From positions 56,505-120,504 of the forward strand of contig CAYFMF010000001.1 in assembly GCA_964344135.1 (NCBI GenBank): a DNA stretch of 64,000 nucleotides, read 5' to 3'. The notes beneath the pieces were generated by a model. The model was not told where the DNA came from, ran no database searches, and saw nothing but the letters and a program-made list of their open reading frames with translations. The first letter of the stretch is position 1. Each line of letters begins with the position of its first letter. The stretch comes from Thiopontia sp964344135 (GTDB lineage: Bacteria > Pseudomonadota > Gammaproteobacteria > GCF-002020875). Shown one piece after another: positions 1-8,341 of the stretch. The translations under genes and the position numbers were made by a program.

Positions 1-20
1 CTATAATTGAGGGGGTTGAG

Positions 21-881
21 ATGAACAATGAGCTGCCGTTGGGGGATGCATCCGCAGTCGATCCGGAGAGTGAGCGACTGTTGCGTGAAATCAGGGTTTC
101 GGGAGAGTCTCTGCAGGAGCTTCCAAAGGATCTCTATATACCGCCGGAGGCGCTCAAGGTTGTACTGGATGCCTTTGAGGGTCCGCTCGATCTCCTGCTC
201 TACCTGATTCGCAGGCAGAATCTGGAGATTCTGGAGATCCCCATTGCCGAGGTGACCCGCCAGTACATGGGTTATGTGGAGATGATGCGTGCCCTCAACC
301 TGGAGCTGGCCGCAGAGTATCTGGTGATGGCCGCGATGCTGGCAGAGATCAAGTCCAGGATGTTGCTTCCTCGTCATGAGGAGGTTGAGGACGAGGAGGA
401 TCCAAGGGCAGAGCTGATCCGGAGACTCCAGGAGTATGAGCAGTTCAAGCGTGCTGCCGAGGAGCTGGGCGATCTTCCCCGCATGGAGCGGGATATCAAT
501 CCGGTCGAGATTGCTGCCCCGGAACGGGGGCCCCGCCCACAGCCCGAGGTGCAGCTGCAGGCGCTATTGACGGCATTCAGTGATGTCCTGCAGCGGGCGG
601 AGCTGTTTAACAGCCACCATGTGCAGCGTGAGCCGCTCTCGATCCGGGATCGCATGAGTACAATCCTTTCGCGGCTGGATGAGGTGGCTGGGGGGGATGC
701 CCCATTTGTCGAGTTTGCCTCCCTGTTTCATCTCGAGGAGGGGCGTGCCGGGGTTGTGATTACACTGATGGCCGTGCTTGAGTTGATCAAGGAGTCACTG
801 ATTGGCGTGGTACAGAATGAGCCCTATGGGCCAATCTATATTCGCCCCTCATCTGAGGAGCCGCTAGAGCAGGGAGAGTGA
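21..881 (+). CDS. scpA: Segregation and condensation protein A (kleisin)
   Basis: Kleisin subunit that bridges the SMC ATPase heads and ScpB in the chromosome-condensing SMC-ScpAB complex. The 286-residue product has the family signature FEGPLDLLLYLIRRQ at about residues 53-67, a long acidic helical middle and a short winged-helix C-terminus that would contact the SMC head. The ATG follows a GAGGGGG ribosome site. scpB starts one base after the stop, as is usual for this pair. The roughly 50 residues ahead of the kleisin motif are longer than in Bacillus ScpA but common in gammaproteobacteria. Confidence 0.93.
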   Translation: MNNELPLGDASAVDPESERLLREIRVSGESLQELPKDLYIPPEALKVVLDAFEGPLDLLLYLIRRQNLEILEIPIAEVTRQYMGYVEMMRALNLELAAEYLVMAAMLAEIKSRMLLPRHEEVEDEEDPRAELIRRLQEYEQFKRAAEELGDLPRMERDINPVEIAAPERGPRPQPEVQLQALLTAFSDVLQRAELFNSHHVQREPLSIRDRMSTILSRLDEVAGGDAPFVEFASLFHLEEGRAGVVITLMAVLELIKESLIGVVQNEPYGPIYIRPSSEEPLEQGE

Positions 882-882
882 G

Positions 883-1527
883 ATGGAGAGCAATCTGAAA
901 AACATCATTGAGGCGGCGCTGATGGCCGCCGGCAGGCCACTCAGCATCAAACTGCTGCGCTCCCTGTTTGAGGAGCAGGCGCGCCCTGAGCGCAAGGAGA
1001 TCCTGGAGGCCCTGCAGCAGCTGCAGCAGGAGAGTGAGGGTCGCGGATATGAGGTGGTTGAGGTTGCCAGTGGCTGGCGCATGCAGGTGCGGCAGGAGCT
1101 CTCCACCTGGATCAACCGTCTCTGGGAGGAGAAACCGGCGCGCTATTCACGTGCTCTGCTGGAGACCATGGCACTCATCGCCTACCGTCAGCCGATCACC
1201 CGCGGGGAGATTGAGGAGATACGCGGGGTAGCGGTCAGTACCAATATCATGAAGACCCTGCAGGAGCGGGAGTGGATCCGTCTGCTTGGGCATCGCGATG
1301 TTCCCGGAAGGCCTGCCATCTACGGAACCAGCAAGAAGTTTCTCGACTACTTCGGTCTCAAGACCCTGGAGGAGATGCCGACCCTGATGGAGCTGAAGGA
1401 GATGGATCTGATGGGAGATGAGGCGGAATTTAATCTGGAGCAGGAGGAGCCCGATCTGGATGCAGAGGGTGAGGAGGAGTCCAGGGTTGATCTGCGTCTG
1501 ATCGTAAACGAGAAGACGGAACAGTAA
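883..1527 (+). CDS. scpB: Segregation and condensation protein B
   Basis: Partner of ScpA in the SMC condensin; dimers of ScpB hold the kleisin. The 214-residue protein shows the tandem winged-helix fold typical of the family, including the segment LLETMALIAYRQPITRGEIE near residues 90-110, which is highly conserved in ScpB. The C-terminal 40 residues are acidic and probably disordered. The gene is packed between scpA (one base upstream) and rluB, whose ATG overlaps its TAA stop by one base, so the three are probably cotranscribed and translationally coupled. Confidence 0.93.
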   Translation: MESNLKNIIEAALMAAGRPLSIKLLRSLFEEQARPERKEILEALQQLQQESEGRGYEVVEVASGWRMQVRQELSTWINRLWEEKPARYSRALLETMALIAYRQPITRGEIEEIRGVAVSTNIMKTLQEREWIRLLGHRDVPGRPAIYGTSKKFLDYFGLKTLEEMPTLMELKEMDLMGDEAEFNLEQEEPDLDAEGEEESRVDLRLIVNEKTEQ

Positions 1528-2435
1528 TGGATCACACCCGCTCCGACAAGACCGATGAGGGCAGCAGGGAGGAGGAGAACGCTCTGCCAGGCGAGCGCCT
1601 GCAGAAGGTGATGGCAAGAGCCGGGATCGGCTCGCGCCGGGAGGTGGAGCGCTGGATGGAGGAGGGGCGGATCAAGGTGAACCGCAAGCCGGCCAAACCA
1701 GGCATTCGTGTCACCGCCACCGATGAGATTCGACTCAATGGCGAGCGTGTCCACCCCTTTCCAAGGGATGGCAGCAGTCAACGTGTCCGGGTGCTGCTCT
1801 ACAACAAGCCGGCCGGTCAGATCACGACGCGCAAGGACCCCGAAGGGCGTGATACCGTCTTCTCCCACCTCCCCAAGATCCGGGGCGCACGCTGGATTGC
1901 AATCGGACGTCTCGACTACAACACCTCGGGGCTGCTGCTCTTTACCACGGATGGCGATCTTGCAAATCGCCTGATGCATCCCTCAGCCTCGATTGACCGG
2001 GAGTATGCGGTGCGTACCCTTGGTGAGGCCACGGAGAGGCAGCTGCAGCAGCTGCGTGATGGTGTTCAGCTGGAGGATGGAATGGCCCGCTTCTCCGATA
2101 TCGTGGATTCCGGAGGAAAGGGGACGAACCACTGGTATCATGTGGTTCTGCAGGAGGGGCGGAATCGCGAGGTACGCCGGATGTGGGAGGCTGTCGGGCT
2201 GACAGTAAGCCGCCTGATGCGGGTCCGTTTTGGCCCGATTGTACTCGGTTCCGGGGTCAGAGTGGGCAAGAGCAGGGAGCTGAGCCGGGAGGAGATTCGT
2301 CAGCTGCAACAGGCGGCGGGAGTGGAGGTGACAGAGCCGTTGCAGTTGGGAACCACTCAGGAGGCGAGGAGATCTCCCTCCAGAAAGGGGAAGATTCGAT
2401 ACAGGTCATCCAGACGGAATGAACGGTCAAGCTGA
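1527..2435 (+). CDS. rluB: 23S rRNA pseudouridine synthase B
   Basis: Pseudouridine synthase expected to modify U2605 of 23S rRNA. An S4 RNA-binding domain (LQKVMARAGIGSRREVERWM, about residues 26-45) precedes a catalytic RsuA/RluB domain with the active-site segment GRLDYNTSGLLLFTTDGDLA near residue 132, where the Asp is the nucleophile. The C-terminal 30 residues are basic. scpAB-rluB is a recurrent gammaproteobacterial order, which favours RluB over RluE or RluF. The 3' end overlaps the next gene by 17 bases. Confidence 0.9.
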   Translation: MDHTRSDKTDEGSREEENALPGERLQKVMARAGIGSRREVERWMEEGRIKVNRKPAKPGIRVTATDEIRLNGERVHPFPRDGSSQRVRVLLYNKPAGQITTRKDPEGRDTVFSHLPKIRGARWIAIGRLDYNTSGLLLFTTDGDLANRLMHPSASIDREYAVRTLGEATERQLQQLRDGVQLEDGMARFSDIVDSGGKGTNHWYHVVLQEGRNREVRRMWEAVGLTVSRLMRVRFGPIVLGSGVRVGKSRELSREEIRQLQQAAGVEVTEPLQLGTTQEARRSPSRKGKIRYRSSRRNERSS

Positions 2436-3093
2436 CCTCCCCGCCCTTTTTCAACAGCTCTATCACCATTACGGCCCCCAGCAGTGGTGGCCGGCAGAGA
2501 GTCCGTTTGAGGTGATGGTAGGGGCGATTCTGACCCAGAATGCCGCATGGGAACGGGTCGAGGAGGCGGTTTCCAATCTGCGTTCTCAGCAGGTGCTGTC
2601 AGCAGAGGCAATTGTTGCGCTGCGACAGGAGGAGCTGGCGCAGCTGATCCGGCCCTGCGGCTACTTCAACCTCAAGGCAAAAAGGGTGCAGAGCTACTGT
2701 CGATGGTATCTTGAGCATGAGGCACGGCTCTGGAAGAGCGATACCGCATCCCTGCGCAGGGAGCTGCTGGGGGTCCACGGAGTTGGTCCGGAGACGGCGG
2801 ATGACATTCTCCTCTATGCATTCAAGCGCCCCGTATTTGTTGTCGATGCCTATACCCGCAGGATCCTGCAACGCCTCGGCTGGCTATCCGGGGACGAGCC
2901 CTATGAGGAGATTCGCCTCTGGGTTGAGCAGACCTTTTCCGGAGAGGAGGAGCAGGTCCGTAGAGAGCGCTTCAATGAGCTTCATGCACTGATTGTGGCC
3001 CACGCCAAGGAGCACTGCAGGAAACGTCCCCTCTGTGGTGGCTGCCCTCTCTCCTGTAGTTTTGCGCATGATTGCATTGAAAAGTGCCACTGA
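2419..3093 (+). CDS. Endonuclease III-like HhH-GPD DNA glycosylase lacking the catalytic lysine
   Basis: Base-excision DNA glycosylase of the Nth/MagIII superfamily, 224 residues. It has the helix-hairpin-helix GVHGVGPETADDILLYA (about 116-132) and the catalytic Asp in VVDAYTRRIL. At the place where E. coli Nth has its Schiff-base Lys (GVGRKTA), this protein has Glu (GVGPETA), so it should be a monofunctional glycosylase without lyase activity, as in 3-methyladenine glycosylase III relatives. A C-terminal cysteine cluster of spacing C-x5-C-x2-C-x3-C, different from Nth, probably holds an iron-sulfur cluster. The start overlaps rluB by 17 bases. Confidence 0.8.
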   Translation: MNGQADLPALFQQLYHHYGPQQWWPAESPFEVMVGAILTQNAAWERVEEAVSNLRSQQVLSAEAIVALRQEELAQLIRPCGYFNLKAKRVQSYCRWYLEHEARLWKSDTASLRRELLGVHGVGPETADDILLYAFKRPVFVVDAYTRRILQRLGWLSGDEPYEEIRLWVEQTFSGEEEQVRRERFNELHALIVAHAKEHCRKRPLCGGCPLSCSFAHDCIEKCH

Positions 3094-3162
3094 ATTTCCT
3101 ACTCTCTCCAGTAGTGGTGGAAGATATCCGGTCTTGCAATAATTCAATCAGGAGAAGAGCTC

Positions 3163-3564
3163 ATGGAAGATTTGGTTTGGGATAACGCGCTGAGTGTCCA
3201 GATTCAGGAGATTGATGAGGATCACCGCAGGCTTGTTGATCTGTTCAATATCCTGAGCCGATCCGTGAGAGAGGGTGATGCACCAGACTATATCGGTGCG
3301 GTGATGGAGGAGCTGGTCAACTGTACGGCCTGGCATTTCAGCCATGAGGAGCGGCTGATGTTGAGGTATCGATATGAGGGGGCTGACGAACACAAGAGTG
3401 AGCACCGGGAGCTGATCAGCAGTGCCAGAGCGCTTCAGCAGAGGATGGAGCAAGAGGGGAAGCCGCTCTCTGGTGAGGATATCGAGTTTCTTGAGCAGTG
3501 GCTGACCGGCCATATCCTCGGTGCCGATATGGAGCTGGGTAACCGGCTCGCCGAGGTGATGTAG
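3163..3564 (+). CDS. Bacteriohemerythrin
   Basis: Non-haem diiron O2-binding protein, 133 residues, single domain. All seven canonical iron ligands are visible: H21, H58, E62, H77, H81, H117 and D122, in spacing nearly identical to Methylococcus bacteriohemerythrin. There is no membrane or signalling domain, so it is a soluble carrier or O2/NO scavenger. It stands alone: the previous gene ends about 70 bases upstream and the following gene is convergent, ending at the adjacent base. RBS AGGAGAAG lies upstream of the ATG. Confidence 0.9.
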   Translation: MEDLVWDNALSVQIQEIDEDHRRLVDLFNILSRSVREGDAPDYIGAVMEELVNCTAWHFSHEERLMLRYRYEGADEHKSEHRELISSARALQQRMEQEGKPLSGEDIEFLEQWLTGHILGADMELGNRLAEVM

Positions 3565-4344
3565 TTACCGGGGCTGTTGCGCTATCCAGGCATTCAGGCG
3601 CTGCCCTGTAACGCCCCGGCTCTCTGGACCCATCAGATAGAGATAGGCGCCCATTAGCTCCTCCGGCCTTGGGTTGTTGTTGGGGTTTTCACCCGGGAAT
3701 GCCTTGGCACGCATCACGGTACGTGCAACTCCCGGATCAATCGTATTGACCCGGATCTCATCCTGCTCGAGTTCATCTGCAAGGATCTGTGCCATCCCCT
3801 CGTTGGCAAACTTGGAGACGGAGTAGGCGCCCCAGTAGGCACGCCCCTGCTGCCCAACACCCGAACTGGTGAAGATCATCGATGCATCGTCAGACTGCTT
3901 GAGCAGGGGGATGCAGTGTTTGCTCAGCAGGAACTCTGCCGTGACATTGACCTGCAGGGTGGTCTCCCACTGCTTGAGTGTGAAGTGCTCAATCGGGCTG
4001 AGGTCCCCAAGGTGGGCAGCGTTGTGGAGCAGGCCATCCAGGTGTCCGATCTCCTCTGCAATGCCGCCGGCCAGCCCCTGAAACTCCTTCTCTGTCGCCT
4101 TGGCAAAATCGATCGGGAAGATGTAGGGCTGCGGGTTTCCAGCAGAGACAATGGCATCGTAGGTGTCCTCAAGGCGGAAGACGGTCCTCCCTGTCAGCAG
4201 TACCGTTGCGCCATGGCGAGCATAGGACTCTGCTGCTGCACGTCCAATGCCATCACCTGCGCCTGTCACCAGTATGGTGCGCCCCTTCAGCAGATCAGGG
4301 GCGGGGGAGTAGTTCATGTTTTCGGGGATTCTCTTCTCAGTCAC
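3565..4344 (-). CDS. yciK: Short-chain dehydrogenase, YciK family
   Basis: NAD(P)-dependent oxidoreductase of unknown substrate, 259 residues. It has the Rossmann motif TGAGDGIG, the NAAHLG segment, the catalytic Ser in IFTSSG and the YSVSK active-site pair. A later in-frame ATG (giving MNYSPAPDLLKG) is a credible alternative start. It is the last gene of a leftward unit mtaD-ubiG-mupP-rmuC-yciK in which every junction overlaps; it overlaps rmuC by 4 bases (ATGA). yciK next to mupP and ubiG is the arrangement known from Pseudomonas. Confidence 0.85.
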   Translation of the reverse strand: MTEKRIPENMNYSPAPDLLKGRTILVTGAGDGIGRAAAESYARHGATVLLTGRTVFRLEDTYDAIVSAGNPQPYIFPIDFAKATEKEFQGLAGGIAEEIGHLDGLLHNAAHLGDLSPIEHFTLKQWETTLQVNVTAEFLLSKHCIPLLKQSDDASMIFTSSGVGQQGRAYWGAYSVSKFANEGMAQILADELEQDEIRVNTIDPGVARTVMRAKAFPGENPNNNPRPEELMGAYLYLMGPESRGVTGQRLNAWIAQQPR

Positions 4345-5621
4345 TCTGGTGTCTCGTCATTGTCCTGTTTCTTTGGGGTCCGGGCCAGTTTCTCGACCGG
4401 GGCAGGCTCATTCAGCTCCTTTTTGGGGTGGATTCCCATCTCGGTAAAGCGGCGCGCACTGGGGAGCACGGTTCGCTCCAGTGAGCCAACGGCCCGGTTG
4501 AAGGCGTCCACGCCGCCCTCAAGGTTTTTCCCCACCTTTGCGAGGTGGTTGCTGAAGGTGGCCAGGCGATCGTAGAGCTGAACCCCCACCTCACGAATGG
4601 TCTCCGCATTCTTTGCAACCTCCTGCTGCTTCCACCCAAAGGCGACTGCACGGAGCAGGGCGACCAGGCTGGTTGGGGTGGCAAGAATGACCTTCTCCTT
4701 CAGTGCATCCTCGAGCAGGGTGTGGTCCCTCTCCAGGGCGCTACTGAGGAACTGATCCCCCGGGATGAAGAGGACAACAAAGTCGGGGCTCTCCTCGAAC
4801 TGTGACCAGTAGCTCTTTGCGGCCAGCTCCTTGACCCGCTTGCGTACATTGCGGGTGTGACGCTCCAGCTCCTGATCACGAAGCTCGTCACTCTCTGCCT
4901 CGGTTGCATTGATGTAGGCATCAAGAGGGGTCTTCGCATCGACAATAATGGCACGTTGATCGGGCAGGTGGATTACCATGTCCGGGCGCAGGGTTCCTGA
5001 CTCCCCATCGGTCTGCTGTTGTTCATGGAAATCGGCATGTTCGACCATACCAGCCAGTTCCGCCAGCCGCTTGAGTGTCAGCTCTCCCCACTGCCCACGA
5101 ACCTCCGGGCGACGCAGCGCCTGAACCAGGTTTCTTGTCTCCTGCTGGAGCTGCTGCTGAGTCAGGGTGATGCTCTCCAGGTGGTGGGTCAGGGCGCCAT
5201 ATTGCTCCTTGCGCTCCTTCTCGATCTCGCGCAGCTGCTTTTCACTCTTCTCCAGTGTGGTGCGGATTGGCTGAAGCAGGGCATCGATCGCCTGCTGGCG
5301 CTGCTTGAGCTCTCCCTCGGACTGGGTGTGGTGTTTGGCGAGTGACTCCCGGGCCAGTTTCAGGAAGGACTCGCTATTGTGCTGGAGTGCTCTGGAGGAG
5401 AGGTCACCGATCAGCTGGTTGAGCTGTTCCTGGTTCTTACCGCGCGCATGGGCGATCTTCTCCTCAAGATGTTTTCGCTCACTCTCCAGGGTCGCCTGGA
5501 GTCGTGCATTCTCCTCCCGCAGTTTGCTGTTCTGTTGCTGGCTCTGTTCGGACCTGCGCCACAGGATGAGGGCTGCCGCTGTTGCCGCAATCAGGATGAG
5601 AGAGAGGAGAAGTTCGCTCAC
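4341..5621 (-). CDS. rmuC: DNA recombination protein RmuC
   Basis: RmuC limits inversions at short repeats and carries a nuclease-like core of the PD-(D/E)XK type. The protein has an N-terminal membrane helix (about residues 3-20), a long coiled coil (about 25-180) and the RmuC domain (about 190-390, with RPDMVIHLPDQRAIIVDAKT). The start is a GTG whose last bases form a GTGA overlap with the mupP stop; another GTG six bases upstream (5627) is possible. It lies between mupP and yciK in the same leftward unit. Confidence 0.88.
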   Translation of the reverse strand: MSELLLSLILIAATAAALILWRRSEQSQQQNSKLREENARLQATLESERKHLEEKIAHARGKNQEQLNQLIGDLSSRALQHNSESFLKLARESLAKHHTQSEGELKQRQQAIDALLQPIRTTLEKSEKQLREIEKERKEQYGALTHHLESITLTQQQLQQETRNLVQALRRPEVRGQWGELTLKRLAELAGMVEHADFHEQQQTDGESGTLRPDMVIHLPDQRAIIVDAKTPLDAYINATEAESDELRDQELERHTRNVRKRVKELAAKSYWSQFEESPDFVVLFIPGDQFLSSALERDHTLLEDALKEKVILATPTSLVALLRAVAFGWKQQEVAKNAETIREVGVQLYDRLATFSNHLAKVGKNLEGGVDAFNRAVGSLERTVLPSARRFTEMGIHPKKELNEPAPVEKLARTPKKQDNDETPE

Positions 5622-6265
5622 AGCCACTCCAGAATCTCACGTGGGTGGTCAATGATTCCATCGGCGGACCATTCGGTCACCTTGTCACCATCACCCAGGT
5701 ATCCGAAGCGGGCTGCAATGGTGGTCATGTTGGCCCGTCGCCCCGCCTCGATGTCACGGCTGGCATCCCCTGCATAGATGCATTGCCGGGGTTCCAGCTG
5801 CAGCAGTTCACAGGCGTGTAGCAGCGGTTTCGGGTGGGGCTTGGAGTGGTCTGTGGTATCTCCGCTGATAACACAGGCGGCTCGTTGTGAAAGGCCCAGC
5901 TGCTCCATCAGCGGTTCGGTAAAGCGGGCAGGCTTGTTGGTGACCACCCCCCAGGAGATCTCCCGTGCCTCCAGCTCTGCAAGAAGCTCCTTCATGCCGC
6001 TCATCAGGCCGGTCTCTCTGGATATGTTTTCACTGTAGATGGTCAGCAGACGCTGCCGGTGGGACTCAAAGAGGGCCTCATCGATCTGCTCTCCAAAGCC
6101 GAGCTGAATCAGTGGAGCACTGCCATCTGATGCCACCGGTCGAACCTTCTCAAGTGGAAGGGGAGGCTGGCCATTCTCAACCAGTACCCGGTTCAGGGCG
6201 TAGGCGAGATCGGGCGCGGTGTCCGCCAATGTGCCATCAAGATCCAGTAGTACCGCCCTGATCAT
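5618..6265 (-). CDS. mupP: HAD phosphatase, probable MupP (MurNAc-6-phosphate phosphatase)
   Basis: Haloacid-dehalogenase phosphatase of 215 residues with DLDGT at residues 8-12, the motif II/III segments VVTNKP and SKPHPKP, and motif IV YAGDASRD. By sequence alone it is a Gph-like phosphatase. Its place between ubiG and an SDR of the YciK family is the known Pseudomonas setting of MupP, which dephosphorylates N-acetylmuramate 6-phosphate in the anhydro-sugar recycling bypass. A phosphoglycolate phosphatase role cannot be excluded. The start codon overlaps the ubiG stop. Confidence 0.75.
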   Translation of the reverse strand: MIRAVLLDLDGTLADTAPDLAYALNRVLVENGQPPLPLEKVRPVASDGSAPLIQLGFGEQIDEALFESHRQRLLTIYSENISRETGLMSGMKELLAELEAREISWGVVTNKPARFTEPLMEQLGLSQRAACVISGDTTDHSKPHPKPLLHACELLQLEPRQCIYAGDASRDIEAGRRANMTTIAARFGYLGDGDKVTEWSADGIIDHPREILEWL

Positions 6266-6978
6266 CAGTTGCCGGTCGGGCGTGCGTGGGCAAAGTAGTT
6301 GACGTCTACATTGGCCCCCAGTGTATAGGTCATGGTCAGGGGGTTGTAGTGCATTCCTGTGAGGTCATCGAGCAGCAGGTCGGCGCTGCGTGCCCACTGC
6401 TCCAGCTCGGCGGGCTTGATGAACTTGTCATGCTCGTGGGTCCCCTTGGGGAGCAGCTTCAGTATATACTCGGCACCGATGATCGCCATCAGATAGGATT
6501 TCAGGTTTCGATTGATGGTGGAGAAGAAGAGGTGGCCGTCAGGCTTAGCCAGCCGGCTGCAGGCGTTGACTACGGATGATGGATCCGGAACATGCTCCAG
6601 CATCTCCATGCAGGTGACGATATCGTAGCTTGCAGGCGCTCTCTCTGCCAGCTCCTCGACGGGAATCTGCTGGTAATCGACATCGAGCCCCGACTCAAGA
6701 AGGTGGAGTCTGGCTACCGACAGTGGGGCCTCTCCCATATCGATACCGGTGACGGTGCCGCCTGCACGGGCCATCCCCTCGGAGAGGATTCCGCCACCAC
6801 ACCCTACATCAAGGATCCTCTTGCCATTCAGAGAGGTAAAACGCTCGATATAGTCGAGGCGCAGTGGATTCATGTCGTGCAGTGGCTTGAACTCACTGTC
6901 ACGATCCCACCAGCGGTGGGCGAGTGCCTCGAATTTGGCGATCTCTTCCTGGTCTACATTGGGTCTGTTGCTGCTCAT
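6265..6978 (-). CDS. ubiG: Ubiquinone biosynthesis O-methyltransferase
   Basis: SAM-dependent methyltransferase performing both O-methylations of the ubiquinone head group. The 237-residue protein starts with the family's NVDQEEIAKFEALAHRWWD segment and has motif I ILDVGCGGGILSEGMAR near residue 55 plus a C-terminal NPLTMTYTLG segment typical of UbiG. The ATG overlaps the mtaD stop (ATGA). It links functionally with the ubiTUV and ubiM-like genes at 54-60 kb, because the O-methyl steps are needed in both aerobic and anaerobic routes. Confidence 0.95.
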   Translation of the reverse strand: MSSNRPNVDQEEIAKFEALAHRWWDRDSEFKPLHDMNPLRLDYIERFTSLNGKRILDVGCGGGILSEGMARAGGTVTGIDMGEAPLSVARLHLLESGLDVDYQQIPVEELAERAPASYDIVTCMEMLEHVPDPSSVVNACSRLAKPDGHLFFSTINRNLKSYLMAIIGAEYILKLLPKGTHEHDKFIKPAELEQWARSADLLLDDLTGMHYNPLTMTYTLGANVDVNYFAHARPTGN

Positions 6979-8288
6979 GGGGCTATTTTACTCTGCCACT
7001 GGTTTGCCTGTCGCTTCACTTTTTCCAGATCAAGCGGGATCAGCGCCCCATTGCGCACCAGATGCTCCCCGTTGACCCAGACCTCACGAACCTGGTTGCG
7101 GCTGGTTGCGTAGACCAGATGGGAGGCAACATTGTAGATGGGGCGGCTCTCCAGTGTGCCAAGGTCGATGGCGATGATGTCTGCAGCCTTTCCTGGTCGC
7201 AGGGAGCCGGTGATTGAGTCCAGTCCCAGGGCGCGTGCACCGGAGAGGGTTGCCATCTCCAGTGCCTGATGGGCCGAGAGGGCGGTTGGATCCTCTGCAA
7301 CCCCCTTTGCGAGCAGGGCCGCACTGCGCATCTCACCAAGCAGATCAAGATCGTTGTTGCTGGCGGCGCCATCGGTCCCCAGTGCAACATTGACCCCGGC
7401 CTTGAGAAGTTTGTCGACCGGACAGAAGCCGCTGGCCAGTTTGAGGTTTGATTCGGGGCAGTGGATGATACTCACCCCACGCCCTGCAAGGAGCTGGATC
7501 TCGCCATCACTGAGTTGGGTCATGTGGACTGCGGCAAGGCGCGGTCCCAGCAGCCCCATCTGCTCCAGCCGCTGCAGTGGCCGCATTCCGGACTGCTGCA
7601 TGGCCTCATCCACCTCATGGGCGGTCTCGTGGAGATGCATGTGGATCGGAATATCGAGCTCCTCGGAGAGAATCTCAATCCTCTCCAGCGGCTGGTCCGA
7701 AACGGTATAGGGGGCGTGCGGGGCGAATGCGGTATGGATGTGGGGGGAGTTGCGGTACTCATCATGAATCCTGATCCCTTTCTCCAGATACTCATCCGGA
7801 CCAGAACCCCAGGCCGTTGGAAAGTCGATCACAATCAGCCCAATGACCGCACGTATGCCGCACTGGGCGGCCACATGGGCGGTCACCTCGGGGAAGAAGT
7901 ACATGTCATTGAAGCAGGTGGTTCCCCCCAGCAGCATCTCGGCAATTGCAAGTTCGCTGCCGTCCCGCACAAAGGCGTCACCGACCCACTGCTGCTCTGC
8001 GGGCCAGATGTGATCCTGCAGCCAGGTCATCAGCGGGAGGTCATCCGCAATGCCCCGCAGCAGTGACATCGCTGCATGGGTATGGGCATTGATCAGCCCC
8101 GGCATGATCGCGTGCTGCTCCAGGTTGAAGGTCTGGTTGGGCCGGTATCTGTTGCCGGCCTGCCCACTGGGCAGGAGCTCCACAATCACACCATCGTGGA
8201 TCGCTACCGCATGGTTCTCCAGTATCGTTGTGCTGGGTTCAATGGGCAGAATCCAGCGTGCATGAATCAGTGTATCAATGGCTTGCAT
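6975..8288 (-). CDS. mtaD: TRZ/ATZ family amidohydrolase, 5'-methylthioadenosine/SAH deaminase type
   Basis: Metal-dependent deaminase of adenosine derivatives, 437 residues. Metal ligands are recognisable: NAHTH (about residue 68), MHLHET (about 213), the His in MTQ context near 250 and GTDGAASNND (about 313). The neighbour mtnA, divergently transcribed 53 bases away, handles methylthioribose-1-phosphate, so a methylthioadenosine salvage role is likely. It leads the leftward operon containing ubiG, a common gammaproteobacterial arrangement. The exact substrate is inferred. Confidence 0.85.
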   Translation of the reverse strand: MQAIDTLIHARWILPIEPSTTILENHAVAIHDGVIVELLPSGQAGNRYRPNQTFNLEQHAIMPGLINAHTHAAMSLLRGIADDLPLMTWLQDHIWPAEQQWVGDAFVRDGSELAIAEMLLGGTTCFNDMYFFPEVTAHVAAQCGIRAVIGLIVIDFPTAWGSGPDEYLEKGIRIHDEYRNSPHIHTAFAPHAPYTVSDQPLERIEILSEELDIPIHMHLHETAHEVDEAMQQSGMRPLQRLEQMGLLGPRLAAVHMTQLSDGEIQLLAGRGVSIIHCPESNLKLASGFCPVDKLLKAGVNVALGTDGAASNNDLDLLGEMRSAALLAKGVAEDPTALSAHQALEMATLSGARALGLDSITGSLRPGKAADIIAIDLGTLESRPIYNVASHLVYATSRNQVREVWVNGEHLVRNGALIPLDLEKVKRQANQWQSKIAP

Positions 8289-8341
8289 CCGGGTAAGATT
8301 ACGGACTCTGTCTCAAAACACAAGTCACAAGGAAAAAGCCA

